Shown here: piece after piece, positions 34,331 to 43,236 of the stretch
Position numbering within the stretch: the stretch's first letter is position 1
Layout of the letters: every line of letters begins with the position of its first letter
NCBI RefSeq assembly: GCF_034497705.1
Contig: NZ_JAXRUV010000005.1
Span: 155,745-219,744 of the forward strand
Length of the DNA stretch: 64,000 nucleotides
Reading direction: 5' to 3'
From: Marinococcus luteus_A
GTDB lineage: Bacteria > Bacillota > Bacilli > Bacillales > Marinococcaceae
Program-made: the position numbers and the translations under genes
The notes under the pieces: generated by a model
What the model was told of the DNA's origin: nothing
What the model saw: the letters and a program-made list of their open reading frames with translations, nothing else
Databases searched by the model: none

Positions 34331-35302
34331 TTAGTTGAAAATGAAATCTTCGTCCCGGACCGGCTCCACTGTTGCTTTTTTGTAGCCGTTTCCTTTCATC
34401 GAGAAGAAATCATGGGATTTTGTTTTTGTATCCATGCCGTTTAATACAATCGGGTTAATTTCTTCCTCTTCAAAATACGCATCCAAACCTAAGTTCATCA
34501 ACGCTTTGTTCGCATTGTACCGAAGGAACTTTTTCACATCGGAGGTCAGTCCTACCGGATCATATAGCTGCTCGGTGTAAAGCAGTTCATTTTCATACAG
34601 CTCCATGAGGAGGTCGTGGGCAAATTCCTGCAGTTCTTCCTGCTTTTCCGGTGTCTGGCGCTTATAAATTTCCTGCGCTAGTAGACCGACGTAAACGCCG
34701 TGGATCGCTTCATCACGGATAATCAGGTTAATGATTTCCCCGCTCTGCATGAGTTTACCCTGGCCGTAGAAATAAAGCGGATAATAAAAGCCGCTGTAGA
34801 ACAGAAAGCTTTCAAGGTAAACAGAGGCTACCATCGCTTTGTACAGGGAAATTTCGTCCCCGTCTTCGATTTTGTTGTACTGCTCTACAATACGGGTGGC
34901 TTTTTTCTGCAGATGCGGATTTTCCTTCACCCATTCAAACAACTCATTGATTACTTCTGTAGAAGCAAGTGTCATGAAAATGTTCGAATAGGATTTTGCG
35001 TGCACCGCATTTTCCATCATTGCCATAAAGTTTAATACTGCTTTGCGCTGGTGACCTTCCACCTGCTCAGCAACCTTTGGCATGCCGACATTTCCCTGCT
35101 CTGTATCGAGCAGGGTCAAACCGGCGAGTACTTTCATATACGTATCTTTTTCCTGATCCGATAGATATTTCCAGGTGAGCAGATCCCCGTTGAGTGATAT
35201 TTCCTCTGGAAGCCAGAACTGTTTTACATTCTGGCTGTAAAACATCTGCGTAAAGTCGTCGTCTTGTTTTGACCAGTCGGCTGCGTCAAATATTTGATTC
35301 AT
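34331..35302 (-). CDS. nrdF: Ribonucleotide reductase class Ib, small subunit NrdF
   Basis: Carries the dimanganese-tyrosyl radical cofactor that starts catalysis in NrdE. Metal ligands D66, E97 and H101 and the radical tyrosine Y105 (ENAVHAKSYSNIF) are intact, as are the later ligands in VYLESF and RDEAIHG. Length 323 is normal. Last gene of nrdI-nrdE-nrdF. Confidence 0.97.
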   Translation of the reverse strand: MNQIFDAADWSKQDDDFTQMFYSQNVKQFWLPEEISLNGDLLTWKYLSDQEKDTYMKVLAGLTLLDTEQGNVGMPKVAEQVEGHQRKAVLNFMAMMENAVHAKSYSNIFMTLASTEVINELFEWVKENPHLQKKATRIVEQYNKIEDGDEISLYKAMVASVYLESFLFYSGFYYPLYFYGQGKLMQSGEIINLIIRDEAIHGVYVGLLAQEIYKRQTPEKQEELQEFAHDLLMELYENELLYTEQLYDPVGLTSDVKKFLRYNANKALMNLGLDAYFEEEEINPIVLNGMDTKTKSHDFFSMKGNGYKKATVEPVRDEDFIFN

Positions 35303-35320
35303 GGGGTGATGCTCCTTTCT

Positions 35321-37423
35321 TTACACGACGCAGGAGAGGCAGTCGTCCTGTCCTGTGTCTTTTGTCCGCGCATAGTAAATCGTCTTGATACCTTTATGGT
35401 GGGCATAGAGATCAATTCGGTTCAGATCTCTTGTGGTGATGGTGTCACGCACAAAGAGAGTGAAGCTTATGCCCTGATCGATGTGTTCCTGAATAGCTGC
35501 GATCATATCCACAACGTTGAACATGTCCATGTCGTATGCCGCTTTGTAGTAGAACCAATTATCCGGTGCGAGGCCCGGCATCGGGTAATACGTTTTCGAG
35601 TTTCCGTACGTCCGTTCTTCAATCCGCTCCATAATCGGCATAACAGAAGCAGTTGCCGACTGTACATAGGAAATGGAGCCGGTTGGTGCGATTGCCAGGC
35701 GGTAGCTGTGGAACAATCCGTACGTCTGAACCTGCTTCATCAGCTCTTCCCAGTCTTCAGCATCCGGCACGGCCATGCCTTCAAACAGGTCTGCAATTTT
35801 AGAAGAGGAAGGAAGGTAAGAACGGTTCAGGTACTTGTCAAAGTAGGAGCCGTCAGCATAGCTGGATCCTTCGAAGCCGTAGAACGTTTCCCCTGTTTCT
35901 TTTGCAAGCTCCATCGAACGCTGGATAGAATAGAAGTTCACAGCCATAAAGAAGAAATCAGCGAATTCCCGTGCCTCCTCACTTTCATAGGCGATATGGT
36001 TCTGGGCCAAAAAGCCGTGCAGGTTCATCGCTCCGAGACCGATCGATTTCATCATCTGGTTGCCGCGGCGTACAGCCGGAGCATTCGTAATATTGGTATG
36101 CGTTGCTACGTGGGTCAGAGAGTCGGTAGCTAGCTTCACTGTATCCTTGATCGTTTTGTGCTTCATAACATTGGCAATGTTCAACGAACCAAGGTTGCAG
36201 GAAATATCGAGGCCGACTTCATCCTCCTCGCCGTAATCCGTATAGCTTGATACCTCAGACGCCTGGAGCACTTCAGAGCAAAGGTTGGAGAATTTTACTT
36301 TGGACACGTTATTCAGCGCGTGCGCCCGGTTGACGTTATCCTGGAACATCAGGTAAGGATACCCGGATTCGGACCGGAGAATCGCCAGCTTCTCAAGCAT
36401 GCGGCGGGCATTGACCTTGTCTTTTTTCACGCGGTCGTCCTCGACGAGCTTGTCGTACATTTCACTCATATCCATTTCGTCAAGATGTTCACCGTACGCC
36501 CGGTACACTGTATGCGGATAGAACAGATACATGTCTTTGTCCTGGCGGGCGAGTTCAACGAATTTATCCGGGATTACGACCCCGATTGATAATGTTTTAA
36601 CACGCACATCTTCATCGGCCGAAATTTTCTTTGAGTCCAGGAAGTCGTGAATGTCCCGGTGAAAAATGTTTAAATACGCTGCGCCGGAGCCCTGGCGCTG
36701 CCCCATCTGATCTGCGTAACGAAAAGCGTTGTCGAGCAGCTTCATTACGCCGACGACACCCTTTGTCGCGTTTTCCACATCCTTAATGGCTTCGCCCTTC
36801 GCCCGGAGCTTCGATAAATTCAGCGACACACCGCCGCCTACTTTGGACAGCTGCATGGAAATATCAACAGCCCGGGAGATGTCATTTAAAGAGTCGTTTA
36901 CTTCAAGCAGGAAGCAGCTGACTAATTCTCCGCGCCGTTTTCTGCCGGCATTCAGGAACGTCGGGGTGCTCGGCTGATAATCCTGGCTCATCATCATTTC
37001 TGCAAACTGCTCAGCTTTCTCTGCGTTACCATTGCCGAAATAAAGGGCCACGACAGCCACCCGGTCTTCAAAGCGCTCAAGGATCATTTTCTGATCATTG
37101 GTTTTCAGCGCATAATCATTGTAAAATTTAAACGCGCTCATGAATGACGGAAAACGGAATTTCTTTTCATAGCACAGATTGTAGACGCGCTCAATTTCTT
37201 CAAATGAATACGCCTCAAGGAATTCTTTTTCATAAAAGTCATTTTCGAGCAGATAGTCGAGCTTTTCTTTCAGATCGTGAAAGAAAACAGTGTGCTGATT
37301 GACGTATTGGATGAAGTATTGATAAACGGCTTCTTTGTCTTTTTCAAATTGAAAGGACCCGTCCTTTTGGAACATGATTTCATTGTTTAACTGGATCCAG
37401 TCGGTGGTTTGTGTTTGTTGCAA
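35321..37423 (-). CDS. nrdE: Ribonucleotide reductase class Ib, large subunit NrdE
   Basis: Reduces ribonucleoside diphosphates to deoxy forms. Visible elements: the active-site GRKRRGELVSCFLLEVNDS, NLSKLRAKGEAIK, CNLGSLNI, and the C-terminal redox pair C695/C698 (DDCLSCVV). It lacks the N-terminal ATP cone, as class Ib enzymes do. The TTG start lies 44 nt inside nrdI, with GAGGAGGCG upstream, and the protein aligns with B. subtilis NrdE from this point. Confidence 0.97.
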   Translation of the reverse strand: MQQTQTTDWIQLNNEIMFQKDGSFQFEKDKEAVYQYFIQYVNQHTVFFHDLKEKLDYLLENDFYEKEFLEAYSFEEIERVYNLCYEKKFRFPSFMSAFKFYNDYALKTNDQKMILERFEDRVAVVALYFGNGNAEKAEQFAEMMMSQDYQPSTPTFLNAGRKRRGELVSCFLLEVNDSLNDISRAVDISMQLSKVGGGVSLNLSKLRAKGEAIKDVENATKGVVGVMKLLDNAFRYADQMGQRQGSGAAYLNIFHRDIHDFLDSKKISADEDVRVKTLSIGVVIPDKFVELARQDKDMYLFYPHTVYRAYGEHLDEMDMSEMYDKLVEDDRVKKDKVNARRMLEKLAILRSESGYPYLMFQDNVNRAHALNNVSKVKFSNLCSEVLQASEVSSYTDYGEEDEVGLDISCNLGSLNIANVMKHKTIKDTVKLATDSLTHVATHTNITNAPAVRRGNQMMKSIGLGAMNLHGFLAQNHIAYESEEAREFADFFFMAVNFYSIQRSMELAKETGETFYGFEGSSYADGSYFDKYLNRSYLPSSSKIADLFEGMAVPDAEDWEELMKQVQTYGLFHSYRLAIAPTGSISYVQSATASVMPIMERIEERTYGNSKTYYPMPGLAPDNWFYYKAAYDMDMFNVVDMIAAIQEHIDQGISFTLFVRDTITTRDLNRIDLYAHHKGIKTIYYARTKDTGQDDCLSCVV

Positions 37424-37775
37424 CTTTCATCGCCTCCTCTGCGAAAATGGACACATCGTTTTTTGTTCCGCTCAGTTCGAATTTATGGAGTATGGGAACG
37501 TTGTAGTTAACTGCAATCTGATTGGCGCTTTTAGCAAAATTGTCCCCCCATACTTTGTTTCCACTCGATGCTACAGCGAGCAGCTGCTCTGCATGTTCTT
37601 CGAGAAATGCTTCGGTGGATTCCGGGATATTTCCAAATCCCTTCGTATAGGTGATAAGGATAAACGGTTCATCGATTTGTTCCGCTTCATTCAGACTGTA
37701 CACCCGGTCAAATGGGATTTTTTCTGCAAAACGCTTCACGTTGCCCGTCATAGAATCAAAAATGATCGGTATCAT
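37380..37775 (-). CDS. nrdI: Flavodoxin-like maturation protein NrdI
   Basis: FMN protein that supplies oxidant for assembling the Mn cofactor of NrdF. The 131-residue protein opens with IIFDSMTGNVKRFA, the FMN phosphate loop, and has YTKGFGNIP and VASSGNKVWGDNFAK further on. First gene of the operon; nrdE begins within it. Confidence 0.95.
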   Translation of the reverse strand: MIPIIFDSMTGNVKRFAEKIPFDRVYSLNEAEQIDEPFILITYTKGFGNIPESTEAFLEEHAEQLLAVASSGNKVWGDNFAKSANQIAVNYNVPILHKFELSGTKNDVSIFAEEAMKVATNTNHRLDPVKQ

Positions 37776-37832
37776 CGAATCCCCTCCTTACTTTCTAAAA
37801 TGTACGAACGTGTGTACATCATTCTTATACCA

Positions 37833-37904
37833 CTACTATATATGGTGTAATCTTCTTTTTCAACATACATGATATAGATATTTTTCGTTTCATCCTCTTG
37901 ACAA
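37833..37904 (-). promoter_or_regulatory. NrdR box pair and promoter of nrdIEF
   Basis: On the minus strand ACACCATATATAGTAG (37833-37848) and TATCTATATCATGTAT (37865-37880) resemble the NrdR consensus ACACwATATATwGTGT at 13 and about 10 of 16 positions. Their 32-bp centre spacing equals three helical turns, the known NrdR arrangement. TTGTCA (37899-37904) is a likely -35 whose -10 falls in the upstream box. Confidence 0.75.
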
Positions 37905-38154
37905 TTAAAATCTCTGCTATACTTCCTTATACTCCGCGATTCTCCCCCTGGAATTGTGCACATTTTCTGACAGAAAAAATTTCAGTAAGTAAGACCTGCT
38001 TCTATATCTAGTCGTTTATAAAAACTCCCACTGTCTGTACTACTACATACGGACATGCATTTAGTCCAGCTCTCTATTTACGGCAGAATAATTTTCGGTA
38101 AATTCTTGATACTTTCAGCGTATAGAAAAAATACATCACATATTATTTCAAACA
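37905..38154. other. Non-coding spacer upstream of nrdI
   Basis: About 250 bp with no ORF bearing a ribosome site. It contains TTTTCTG-A-CAGAAAA (37963-37977), a perfect 7-1-7 palindrome about 60 bp upstream of the nrdI -35. That spacing resembles Fur-superfamily operators, but the sequence fits none I know. Otherwise nothing is recognised. Confidence 0.45.
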
Positions 38155-38184
38155 AAAGCAGCCCGCGCTTACGCCGGCTGCTTC
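38155..38184 (-). terminator. Terminator of the peroxiredoxin-like gene
   Basis: AAGCAGCCgGCG and CGCgGGCTGCTT around a 4-nt loop, then TTTGTTTG on the minus strand. Confidence 0.85.
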
Positions 38185-38215
38185 TTCATATTTCATCACC
38201 TTTTCAGGCGAGGCT

Positions 38216-38833
38216 TTACCGTTCTTTCAATTGTATAAGTTCATTAACGATCCAGTAGGGATTCGGCCGGGCAGCTTCCCAGACAGAAGCTGCCACGGTA
38301 CCGTCCTGATCGATGACATACGTTACATCTGCGGGGCAGTACGAATAGTATCCGGCAAACCGCAGGGCCGCTTTAACCTCCGGGACGTCCTGAAGCAGGT
38401 AGTCCCGGCAGGAGATGCACGCATTATACCAGGAGGCTGTCACAGCATTTGTATCTGCAAGCACCTTTCCTGAGAAAGACATATGCTGCAGCTCTTCCTG
38501 AAGTGCGGTCACCCGCCCGCTGGCAGCTACTACGGTTTGGGCTCCCATCTGCCGCAGCAGCGGGGACGCCTCCTGATAGCTCCGCAGCCGTTCTGTTTCT
38601 GCATGTATCCAGCCACCAAAGCAGAATAGAAGCACTACCGGCCCCTGGAGGAGCAGCTGGTTTAACGTAACATTTTCCCCGTCCATGTCGGGCAGTGAGA
38701 ATGCCGGTGCTCTCTCTCCCATTCTAAGTCCCGGGCAGACCCCCGGGCGTTTCTCCTGATGCCATTCGTTCCATAAGATGTTTTTTGCCCGGTGCAGCTG
38801 TGAATGCAGCACCTTTTCCCTCAGCAGTGCCAT
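38216..38833 (-). CDS. Peroxiredoxin-fold (AhpC/TSA-like) protein lacking the usual active-site Cys
   Basis: A 205-residue protein with an N-terminal helix and a peroxiredoxin-like domain (GERAPAFSLPDMDGENVTL, VVLLFCFGGW, VIDQDGTV). Members of this group normally read GxWCPxC after the second strand; here it is GGWIHAE, so both cysteines (positions 76 and 79) are gone. A separate C139-I-S-C142 pair lies later. It may be a pseudo-peroxidase or use a relocated thiol pair. Single gene with terminator. Confidence 0.8.
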   Translation of the reverse strand: MALLREKVLHSQLHRAKNILWNEWHQEKRPGVCPGLRMGERAPAFSLPDMDGENVTLNQLLLQGPVVLLFCFGGWIHAETERLRSYQEASPLLRQMGAQTVVAASGRVTALQEELQHMSFSGKVLADTNAVTASWYNACISCRDYLLQDVPEVKAALRFAGYYSYCPADVTYVIDQDGTVAASVWEAARPNPYWIVNELIQLKER

Positions 38834-38880
38834 TCCTGAAAGACTCCTTTCGGACCCCGTTCATCTGTTGATGTTAGTCT

Positions 38881-39495
38881 TTAATTGTCATCATCGTCGT
38901 TGTCGTCAACGTTGTCGTCATCGTCTTCAATATTCCTCGAAGCGATCGTACCGTCTGCATCATTTATGAAGAAATCGCCTTCCTGTCCGTTCGTTTCCAC
39001 CGAGAGCTCGTATCCGTTCTCTTCACGGTCAAGCTCCCATTCGTTCAGCTCTCCTGACACTTCACCCATCCCCGAAGCCACAATGTCTTCTAAACTGACG
39101 CTGTCCCCGTCCTGGATCAGCGGTTCTTCATTATCTTTATCATCATCGGTTTCTTTTTCGGTCACATTGCCGGAGAACGCGCCTACTTCAACATCGTATT
39201 CCTGTTCACCTTCGAGCTCCACACCGTATTTCTGCTCTTCCATATCCAGATCCAGTTCGACCGCCTGGCCGCCCGTTTCCTCCTCAGCAATTATTACAGC
39301 TTCATCGGCAGTAATTTTTTCCTCACCAGAGCTGCTGTTGTTTTCGTTACTTTCTGCGGCTGTTTCTTCTGAAGATTTCTTTGAAGAGGTTTCTGCTTCC
39401 ACGCCGCTATTCATAGTCGTGTAAGCTCCTGCACCAATAACTGCACCAAGCGCCGTGATCCCCGCCAGACTGCCTGCAAGTACTTTCCCTTTCAT
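38881..39495 (-). CDS. Secreted acidic PepSY-domain protein with poly-Asp tail
   Basis: A 204-residue protein: N-terminal signal/anchor (KVLAGSLAGITALGAVIGAGAYT), Ser/Glu-rich linker, then two PepSY-like repeats (ITADEAVIIAEEETGG... and VSLEDIVASGMGEVSGELNEWEL...DFFINDADGTIASRNI). The last 14 residues are almost all Asp/Asn. PepSY domains are thought to modulate proteases or sensors outside the cell; the tail could bind cations. ATG at 39495 has AAAGGGGG upstream. It follows the sensor-kinase operon, like ykoI-type genes of B. subtilis. Confidence 0.85.
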   Translation of the reverse strand: MKGKVLAGSLAGITALGAVIGAGAYTTMNSGVEAETSSKKSSEETAAESNENNSSSGEEKITADEAVIIAEEETGGQAVELDLDMEEQKYGVELEGEQEYDVEVGAFSGNVTEKETDDDKDNEEPLIQDGDSVSLEDIVASGMGEVSGELNEWELDREENGYELSVETNGQEGDFFINDADGTIASRNIEDDDDNVDDNDDDDN

Positions 39496-39618
39496 GGTCA
39501 TTTCCCCCTTTATTTGTTGTTCCATCTTTACTATAGAGGCCCGACATGAGAATATCCCTACAGGAAAATGAGAAATTGATGAGAAATACATGAACGGCTC
39601 CTAACAAGTAAAGAGACA

Positions 39619-39653
39619 AAAAAAAGCCACCTGGAATCATCCAGGCAGCTTCT
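39619..39653 (-). terminator. Terminator after the second PepSY gene
   Basis: GCtgCCTGG and CCAGGtgGC around a 6-nt loop followed by T8 on the minus strand, just 3' of the 39659 gene. It implies the poly-Asp PepSY gene is transcribed separately or by read-through. Confidence 0.85.
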
Positions 39654-39658
39654 GCCGT

Positions 39659-40351
39659 TTAATCATCCCAGGTGACTGACAATATTTCTCCGGTGATGCC
39701 GTGTACCTGAACCGTAGCTTCGTCGTCGTCATTTTGTTCAAGCTCCACATAGTAAAACGGCTCCCCGGCGTCTGACTTTTCAAAATCAACATCATCGACT
39801 TCTCCGTTCACTTCTTCCTGCGCTACAGCTGCGGCTTCCTGTTCACTAAGCACTGTCTGGCGTCTTTCTTCACGGTCTTCCTCTGCTTTTTCTTCTAAAA
39901 TATCTCCTGACCTGGCATCGATAGTTATTTCTTCCAACGCTTCGTCTTCAGCAAACTCCACTACGTACACGGCGGTGCCTTCCCGCGTTTCCCGGCTGAT
40001 TTCCTCAATAGAAAAGTCAGTCTCTTCTTCTGCCAGAGCGCGTGCTTCTTCTTCTGTTAAAGCTTCTGTATCACCAGTGCTGTTACCCGCTACCCGTGTG
40101 ACGCCTGTGACCGCTCCGTCTTCAGCATCCACCTGCAGCTGGTACGTCCCCCGGTCAAGCTCTGTCATCACCTCGTAGGTGCCATTTTGTTTTTCCACGC
40201 TCGTGATGTCCCCCTGGTATTGTTCCTGTACAGCCTGTTCAATTTCCTCCGGCGACATTTCCGGGGTAAAATACGGTGAAAACCGCCAGGCCCCAAGAGC
40301 TGAAACTATGAGACCAGCCATCAGCACAAACAGAAAGATAACATTTTTCAC
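39659..40351 (-). CDS. Membrane-anchored protein with three PepSY-like repeats
   Basis: A 230-residue protein: one N-terminal anchor helix (residues about 3-22), then three acidic PepSY-like repeats starting near MSPEEIEQAV, LTEEEARALA and LSEQEAAAVA, each ending in a DG/SGD/TGE-type turn. It resembles YkoJ-class proteins next to the YkoGH two-component system. It sits 70 nt after the kinase gene on the same strand, so it is likely a target or modulator of that system. Confidence 0.87.
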   Translation of the reverse strand: MKNVIFLFVLMAGLIVSALGAWRFSPYFTPEMSPEEIEQAVQEQYQGDITSVEKQNGTYEVMTELDRGTYQLQVDAEDGAVTGVTRVAGNSTGDTEALTEEEARALAEEETDFSIEEISRETREGTAVYVVEFAEDEALEEITIDARSGDILEEKAEEDREERRQTVLSEQEAAAVAQEEVNGEVDDVDFEKSDAGEPFYYVELEQNDDDEATVQVHGITGEILSVTWDD

Positions 40352-40422
40352 CGCAGGTTCCCCCTCTCCCTGTTGCTATTATTGTATCCGTTCATTCTGA
40401 GAAATTGATGAGAAAGGGAGAG

Positions 40423-41775
40423 CTATTCACTGGTTACAGGAAAAATTAAGCGGACCGCAGTTCCCTGGCCGTGCGTGCTTTCAATTGTGATGCGTGCGCC
40501 GAGAGCTTCAGTAATATCTCTCGCAAGCGACAAACCGAGCCCATAGCCCCCGCTTTTCCGTGTTCTCGACTCATCGACCCGGTAAAAGCGTTCGAAAACT
40601 CGTTCAATATCCTTTTCCGGAATACCGAGGCCCCGGTCAATCACAGCGATGATCGAATCTGTCTCTGTCGTTTCGATTTTTACATCAATGACATCACTGC
40701 TGTATTTCCGAGCATTATCGAGCAGGATATACAGCAGCTGCTTCACTTTGTCGGGATCGGTCTTAACGATTGCCGGCTCTCCGGTCAATTCGATCTCCCG
40801 GTGGTAGCTGCTGCGGTAGTTTTCCACAGCATCTGCTGCCACTGTCTCCAGATCCACTTCGGTAATATGAAGGTTTTCTTTTTCATTTTGACGGGCAAGC
40901 AGCAGAAGCTGCTGGGTCAGCTCCCTCATCCTTACCGCTTCGGAATGAATGGCTTCCACCGATTCTTCAATGATTTCCGGACGAGAGGCACCTCTTCTCT
41001 GCAGCAGGCTTGCGTATGATTCAATCACAGTCAGCGGCGTTTTTAACTCATGCGACGCGTTTGATACAAACTGCTCCTGTTTATGATAATTTTCTTCGAG
41101 ACGCTCAATCATTTCATTAAATGTCTCCCCAAGCTGCTCGATTTCATCCCTGGACTTCGACGACGTGGAAATCCGCTTGAATCTGCCGCTTGTCTGGATA
41201 TCCCGCATAGTAGCTGACAGCGCTGCGATTGGACGGAGTATTACCGTGCTCAATAAGCGGGCCGAAAGAAAGACCGGAATGACAGCCGCAATAGTGGCGA
41301 CTATTAATATTATCCGGAGCACCGCCAGATTTTCTTCTGCCTGGCGAAGGCTGTCGGTAATCTGAATGTTTGCCACCTGCCCGTCTGTCCATATGACCGG
41401 TACCGATACGAATGCGTACCGCTCCCCGTTATGTTCCACCACCCGTTCATATTCTTCGGAATAATATTGAACGGGCTCCTCCGTTAAGCTTCCCTCTTCC
41501 GGGGAAGTTACCGTCGCTGCTTCAGATTCATCCTGCAGTACAATTCTGGCCATCCCTTCAGTTGGAGTATAGGCCCGAAGCAGCTGTTCGACCGAAAAAT
41601 TATCTGCGGATTCATTAAACGTGGACGCTGTCTGCCTTCCTTCTTCTACAGTCTGCTCTACTTCACTTCCGATCATCATGCGGGAAAAGGAAAAGTAAAT
41701 AGCAAGCACTAAAAGAACGACGAGCACAAATACAAGCACCGATGTATATAAATGAATCTTATTTCCAAGCTTCAT
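40423..41775 (-). CDS. Sensor histidine kinase (YkoH-like)
   Basis: A 450-residue membrane kinase: TM1 at about residues 11-32, an extracellular sensor of about 115 residues, TM2 near 155-175, HAMP, then HisKA with the phospho-His in SNASHELKTPL (about residue 240) and HATPase motifs (LLDNARKYS, DRGLGIPEKD, GGYGLGLSLA). The signal is unknown; the acidic PepSY proteins downstream suggest cell-envelope or cation stress. It overlaps its response regulator gene by 4 nt. Confidence 0.92.
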   Translation of the reverse strand: MKLGNKIHLYTSVLVFVLVVLLVLAIYFSFSRMMIGSEVEQTVEEGRQTASTFNESADNFSVEQLLRAYTPTEGMARIVLQDESEAATVTSPEEGSLTEEPVQYYSEEYERVVEHNGERYAFVSVPVIWTDGQVANIQITDSLRQAEENLAVLRIILIVATIAAVIPVFLSARLLSTVILRPIAALSATMRDIQTSGRFKRISTSSKSRDEIEQLGETFNEMIERLEENYHKQEQFVSNASHELKTPLTVIESYASLLQRRGASRPEIIEESVEAIHSEAVRMRELTQQLLLLARQNEKENLHITEVDLETVAADAVENYRSSYHREIELTGEPAIVKTDPDKVKQLLYILLDNARKYSSDVIDVKIETTETDSIIAVIDRGLGIPEKDIERVFERFYRVDESRTRKSGGYGLGLSLARDITEALGARITIESTHGQGTAVRLIFPVTSE

Positions 41776-42476
41776 GAGAAGTCCTTCACCACGTAGCCAA
41801 CGCCGCGCACAGTCTGGATATGCGCGGTCCCAAATGGTTTATCAATTTTATTGCGCAGATAACGAATGTAAACGTCCACTACGTTCGTTTCCCCGAGGTA
41901 ATCAAAGCCCCATACCTGCTCTAAAATCTGGTCCCGGGACAGCACCTGCTTTTTGTTTTTCAACAGATAGTAAAGCAGGTCAAACTCCCTGCGGGTCAGC
42001 TCTATTAGTTCTCCGCCGGCATACACTTCCCTGGCCGACTCATTCAGTCGCACTTCGCCCACAGACAGCCACTGCTCTTCTTCTGCTTCGGCTTTCAAAA
42101 CTGCTTCCGCCTGAAAGCGGAGCGATGAACGGACGCGGGCGAGCAGTTCTTCAATTTGGAACGGCTTTGTAATGTAATCATTGGCCCCGAGATCGAGTCC
42201 GGAAACTTTATCCTCCACAGAATCTTTAGCGGTAACAAGCAGGACCGCTGTTTTTGTATTCTGGCTTCGTATTCGGCGCAACAGTTCGATTCCGCTGATT
42301 CCCGGAAGCATAATATCGAGAATAATTAAATCCCACGGCTCCGCCTGATATATAGCGAACCCTTCGAGACCGTCGGAAGCCTTTTGGACATAATAATTTT
42401 CGTAGGTGAGCTCAAGCTCGAGCACCCGCGCGATTTTTTCTTCGTCTTCAACAACCAGTATACGTGCCTGTTCCAT
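41772..42476 (-). CDS. OmpR/PhoB-family response regulator (YkoG-like)
   Basis: A 234-residue two-domain regulator. The receiver has acidic residues E10-D11, phospho-acceptor D54 (LIILDIMLPG), a switch Thr (LLVTAKD) and the conserved Lys (YITKPF). The C-terminal winged helix (LTRREFDLLYYLLKNK... VDVYIRYLRNKID) binds DNA. It is the first gene of the kinase pair with ATGA overlap. Confidence 0.94.
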   Translation of the reverse strand: MEQARILVVEDEEKIARVLELELTYENYYVQKASDGLEGFAIYQAEPWDLIILDIMLPGISGIELLRRIRSQNTKTAVLLVTAKDSVEDKVSGLDLGANDYITKPFQIEELLARVRSSLRFQAEAVLKAEAEEEQWLSVGEVRLNESAREVYAGGELIELTRREFDLLYYLLKNKKQVLSRDQILEQVWGFDYLGETNVVDVYIRYLRNKIDKPFGTAHIQTVRGVGYVVKDFS

Positions 42477-42512
42477 TATGCATCCCTCAATACGCTGCCG
42501 GATGGCAGTCTA

Positions 42513-43010
42513 TTATGATGAAGAACGTTGGTTTGAAGCTTTGCCCCACAAAGTGATTGTTCTCCATGTAAAATAAACAGCGGTTCCAATTAAACAAATA
42601 AGGAAAAACGAAGGGAAAAACCATCCGAGTCCTTCGCTTTCATTCAGGGCCGTACGAACAGTCTGCCACTGAACATAGACGAACCCGAGCGATAATTCCA
42701 CGAGGAGCACAGAAATAAGAATCTGCCCTTCACGCTTAAACACTTCTATTTGATGCTCATTCATTCGTACCGGCAGACGGAACCACCCAGGGTAGCGGAG
42801 AGAAAAATACGCCCCGGTCCAGATAGCGATCAACGCCAGCGGCGGGACAAATAAATAATACTTTGCAGCATATTCGTTTGGATCTCCGGTGGCGTCGAAA
42901 AACTGGGGCACAATGTAGGGAAGACGAGTCCAATAGAAAAGCACAATCGCAAGCATTCCTACTGAAGCCACACCTCCTACAATCAATGCAGTTCTTGCAA
43001 ACGTCGGCAT
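42513..43010 (-). CDS. DUF1648-like four-helix membrane protein
   Basis: A 165-residue membrane protein with four predicted helices. The TRLPYIVPQFFDATGDPNEY segment after TM1 resembles the LPxxVPxHFdxxGxPd signature of DUF1648/SdpI-related proteins, some of which confer immunity to toxic peptides. It lies just upstream of the response regulator on the same strand and could be co-expressed. Function is not established. Confidence 0.7.
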   Translation of the reverse strand: MPTFARTALIVGGVASVGMLAIVLFYWTRLPYIVPQFFDATGDPNEYAAKYYLFVPPLALIAIWTGAYFSLRYPGWFRLPVRMNEHQIEVFKREGQILISVLLVELSLGFVYVQWQTVRTALNESEGLGWFFPSFFLICLIGTAVYFTWRTITLWGKASNQRSSS

Positions 43011-43044
43011 AACAGTCTGCCTCCTACTATTCTTTATTCCAGCT

Positions 43045-43236
43045 TCACCACTGCTGCTTTTTTAACGCTTTTGATATCATTACCAGCGTAACAATACAGG
43101 ACATCGCAATAATGACCATAACGATACTCCACATCCATTCTCCGGAGATGACGAAGAAAACGCCGAGAATCAGACTGAGCACCACAATAAACCCTTCGAA
43201 CCAATAAAAGAATTTTACGGCTGCATTTGTGTTCAT
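43045..43236 (-). CDS. Small two-helix membrane protein
   Basis: 63 residues with two helices (FFYWFEGFIVVLSLILGVFFVI and MWSIVMVIIAMSCIVTLVMI) and a basic C-terminus. Its ATG overlaps the stop of the next upstream ORF (ATGA) and GGGGGA precedes it. No family recognised. Confidence 0.65.
   Translation of the reverse strand: MNTNAAVKFFYWFEGFIVVLSLILGVFFVISGEWMWSIVMVIIAMSCIVTLVMISKALKKQQW

Noticed and set aside
35294..36133. 279-codon ORF antisense to nrdE
   Set aside because: Covers the conserved C-terminal part of NrdE; no ribosome site and no family resemblance.
37772..37963. 63-codon ORF upstream of nrdI
   Set aside because: It overlaps the NrdR boxes and promoter, has no ribosome site and unlikely composition.
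38885..39424. 179-codon Ser-rich ORF antisense to the poly-Asp PepSY gene
   Set aside because: Ser/Ser runs are the antisense of Asp/Glu codons; the sense frame has a signal peptide, domains and ribosome site.
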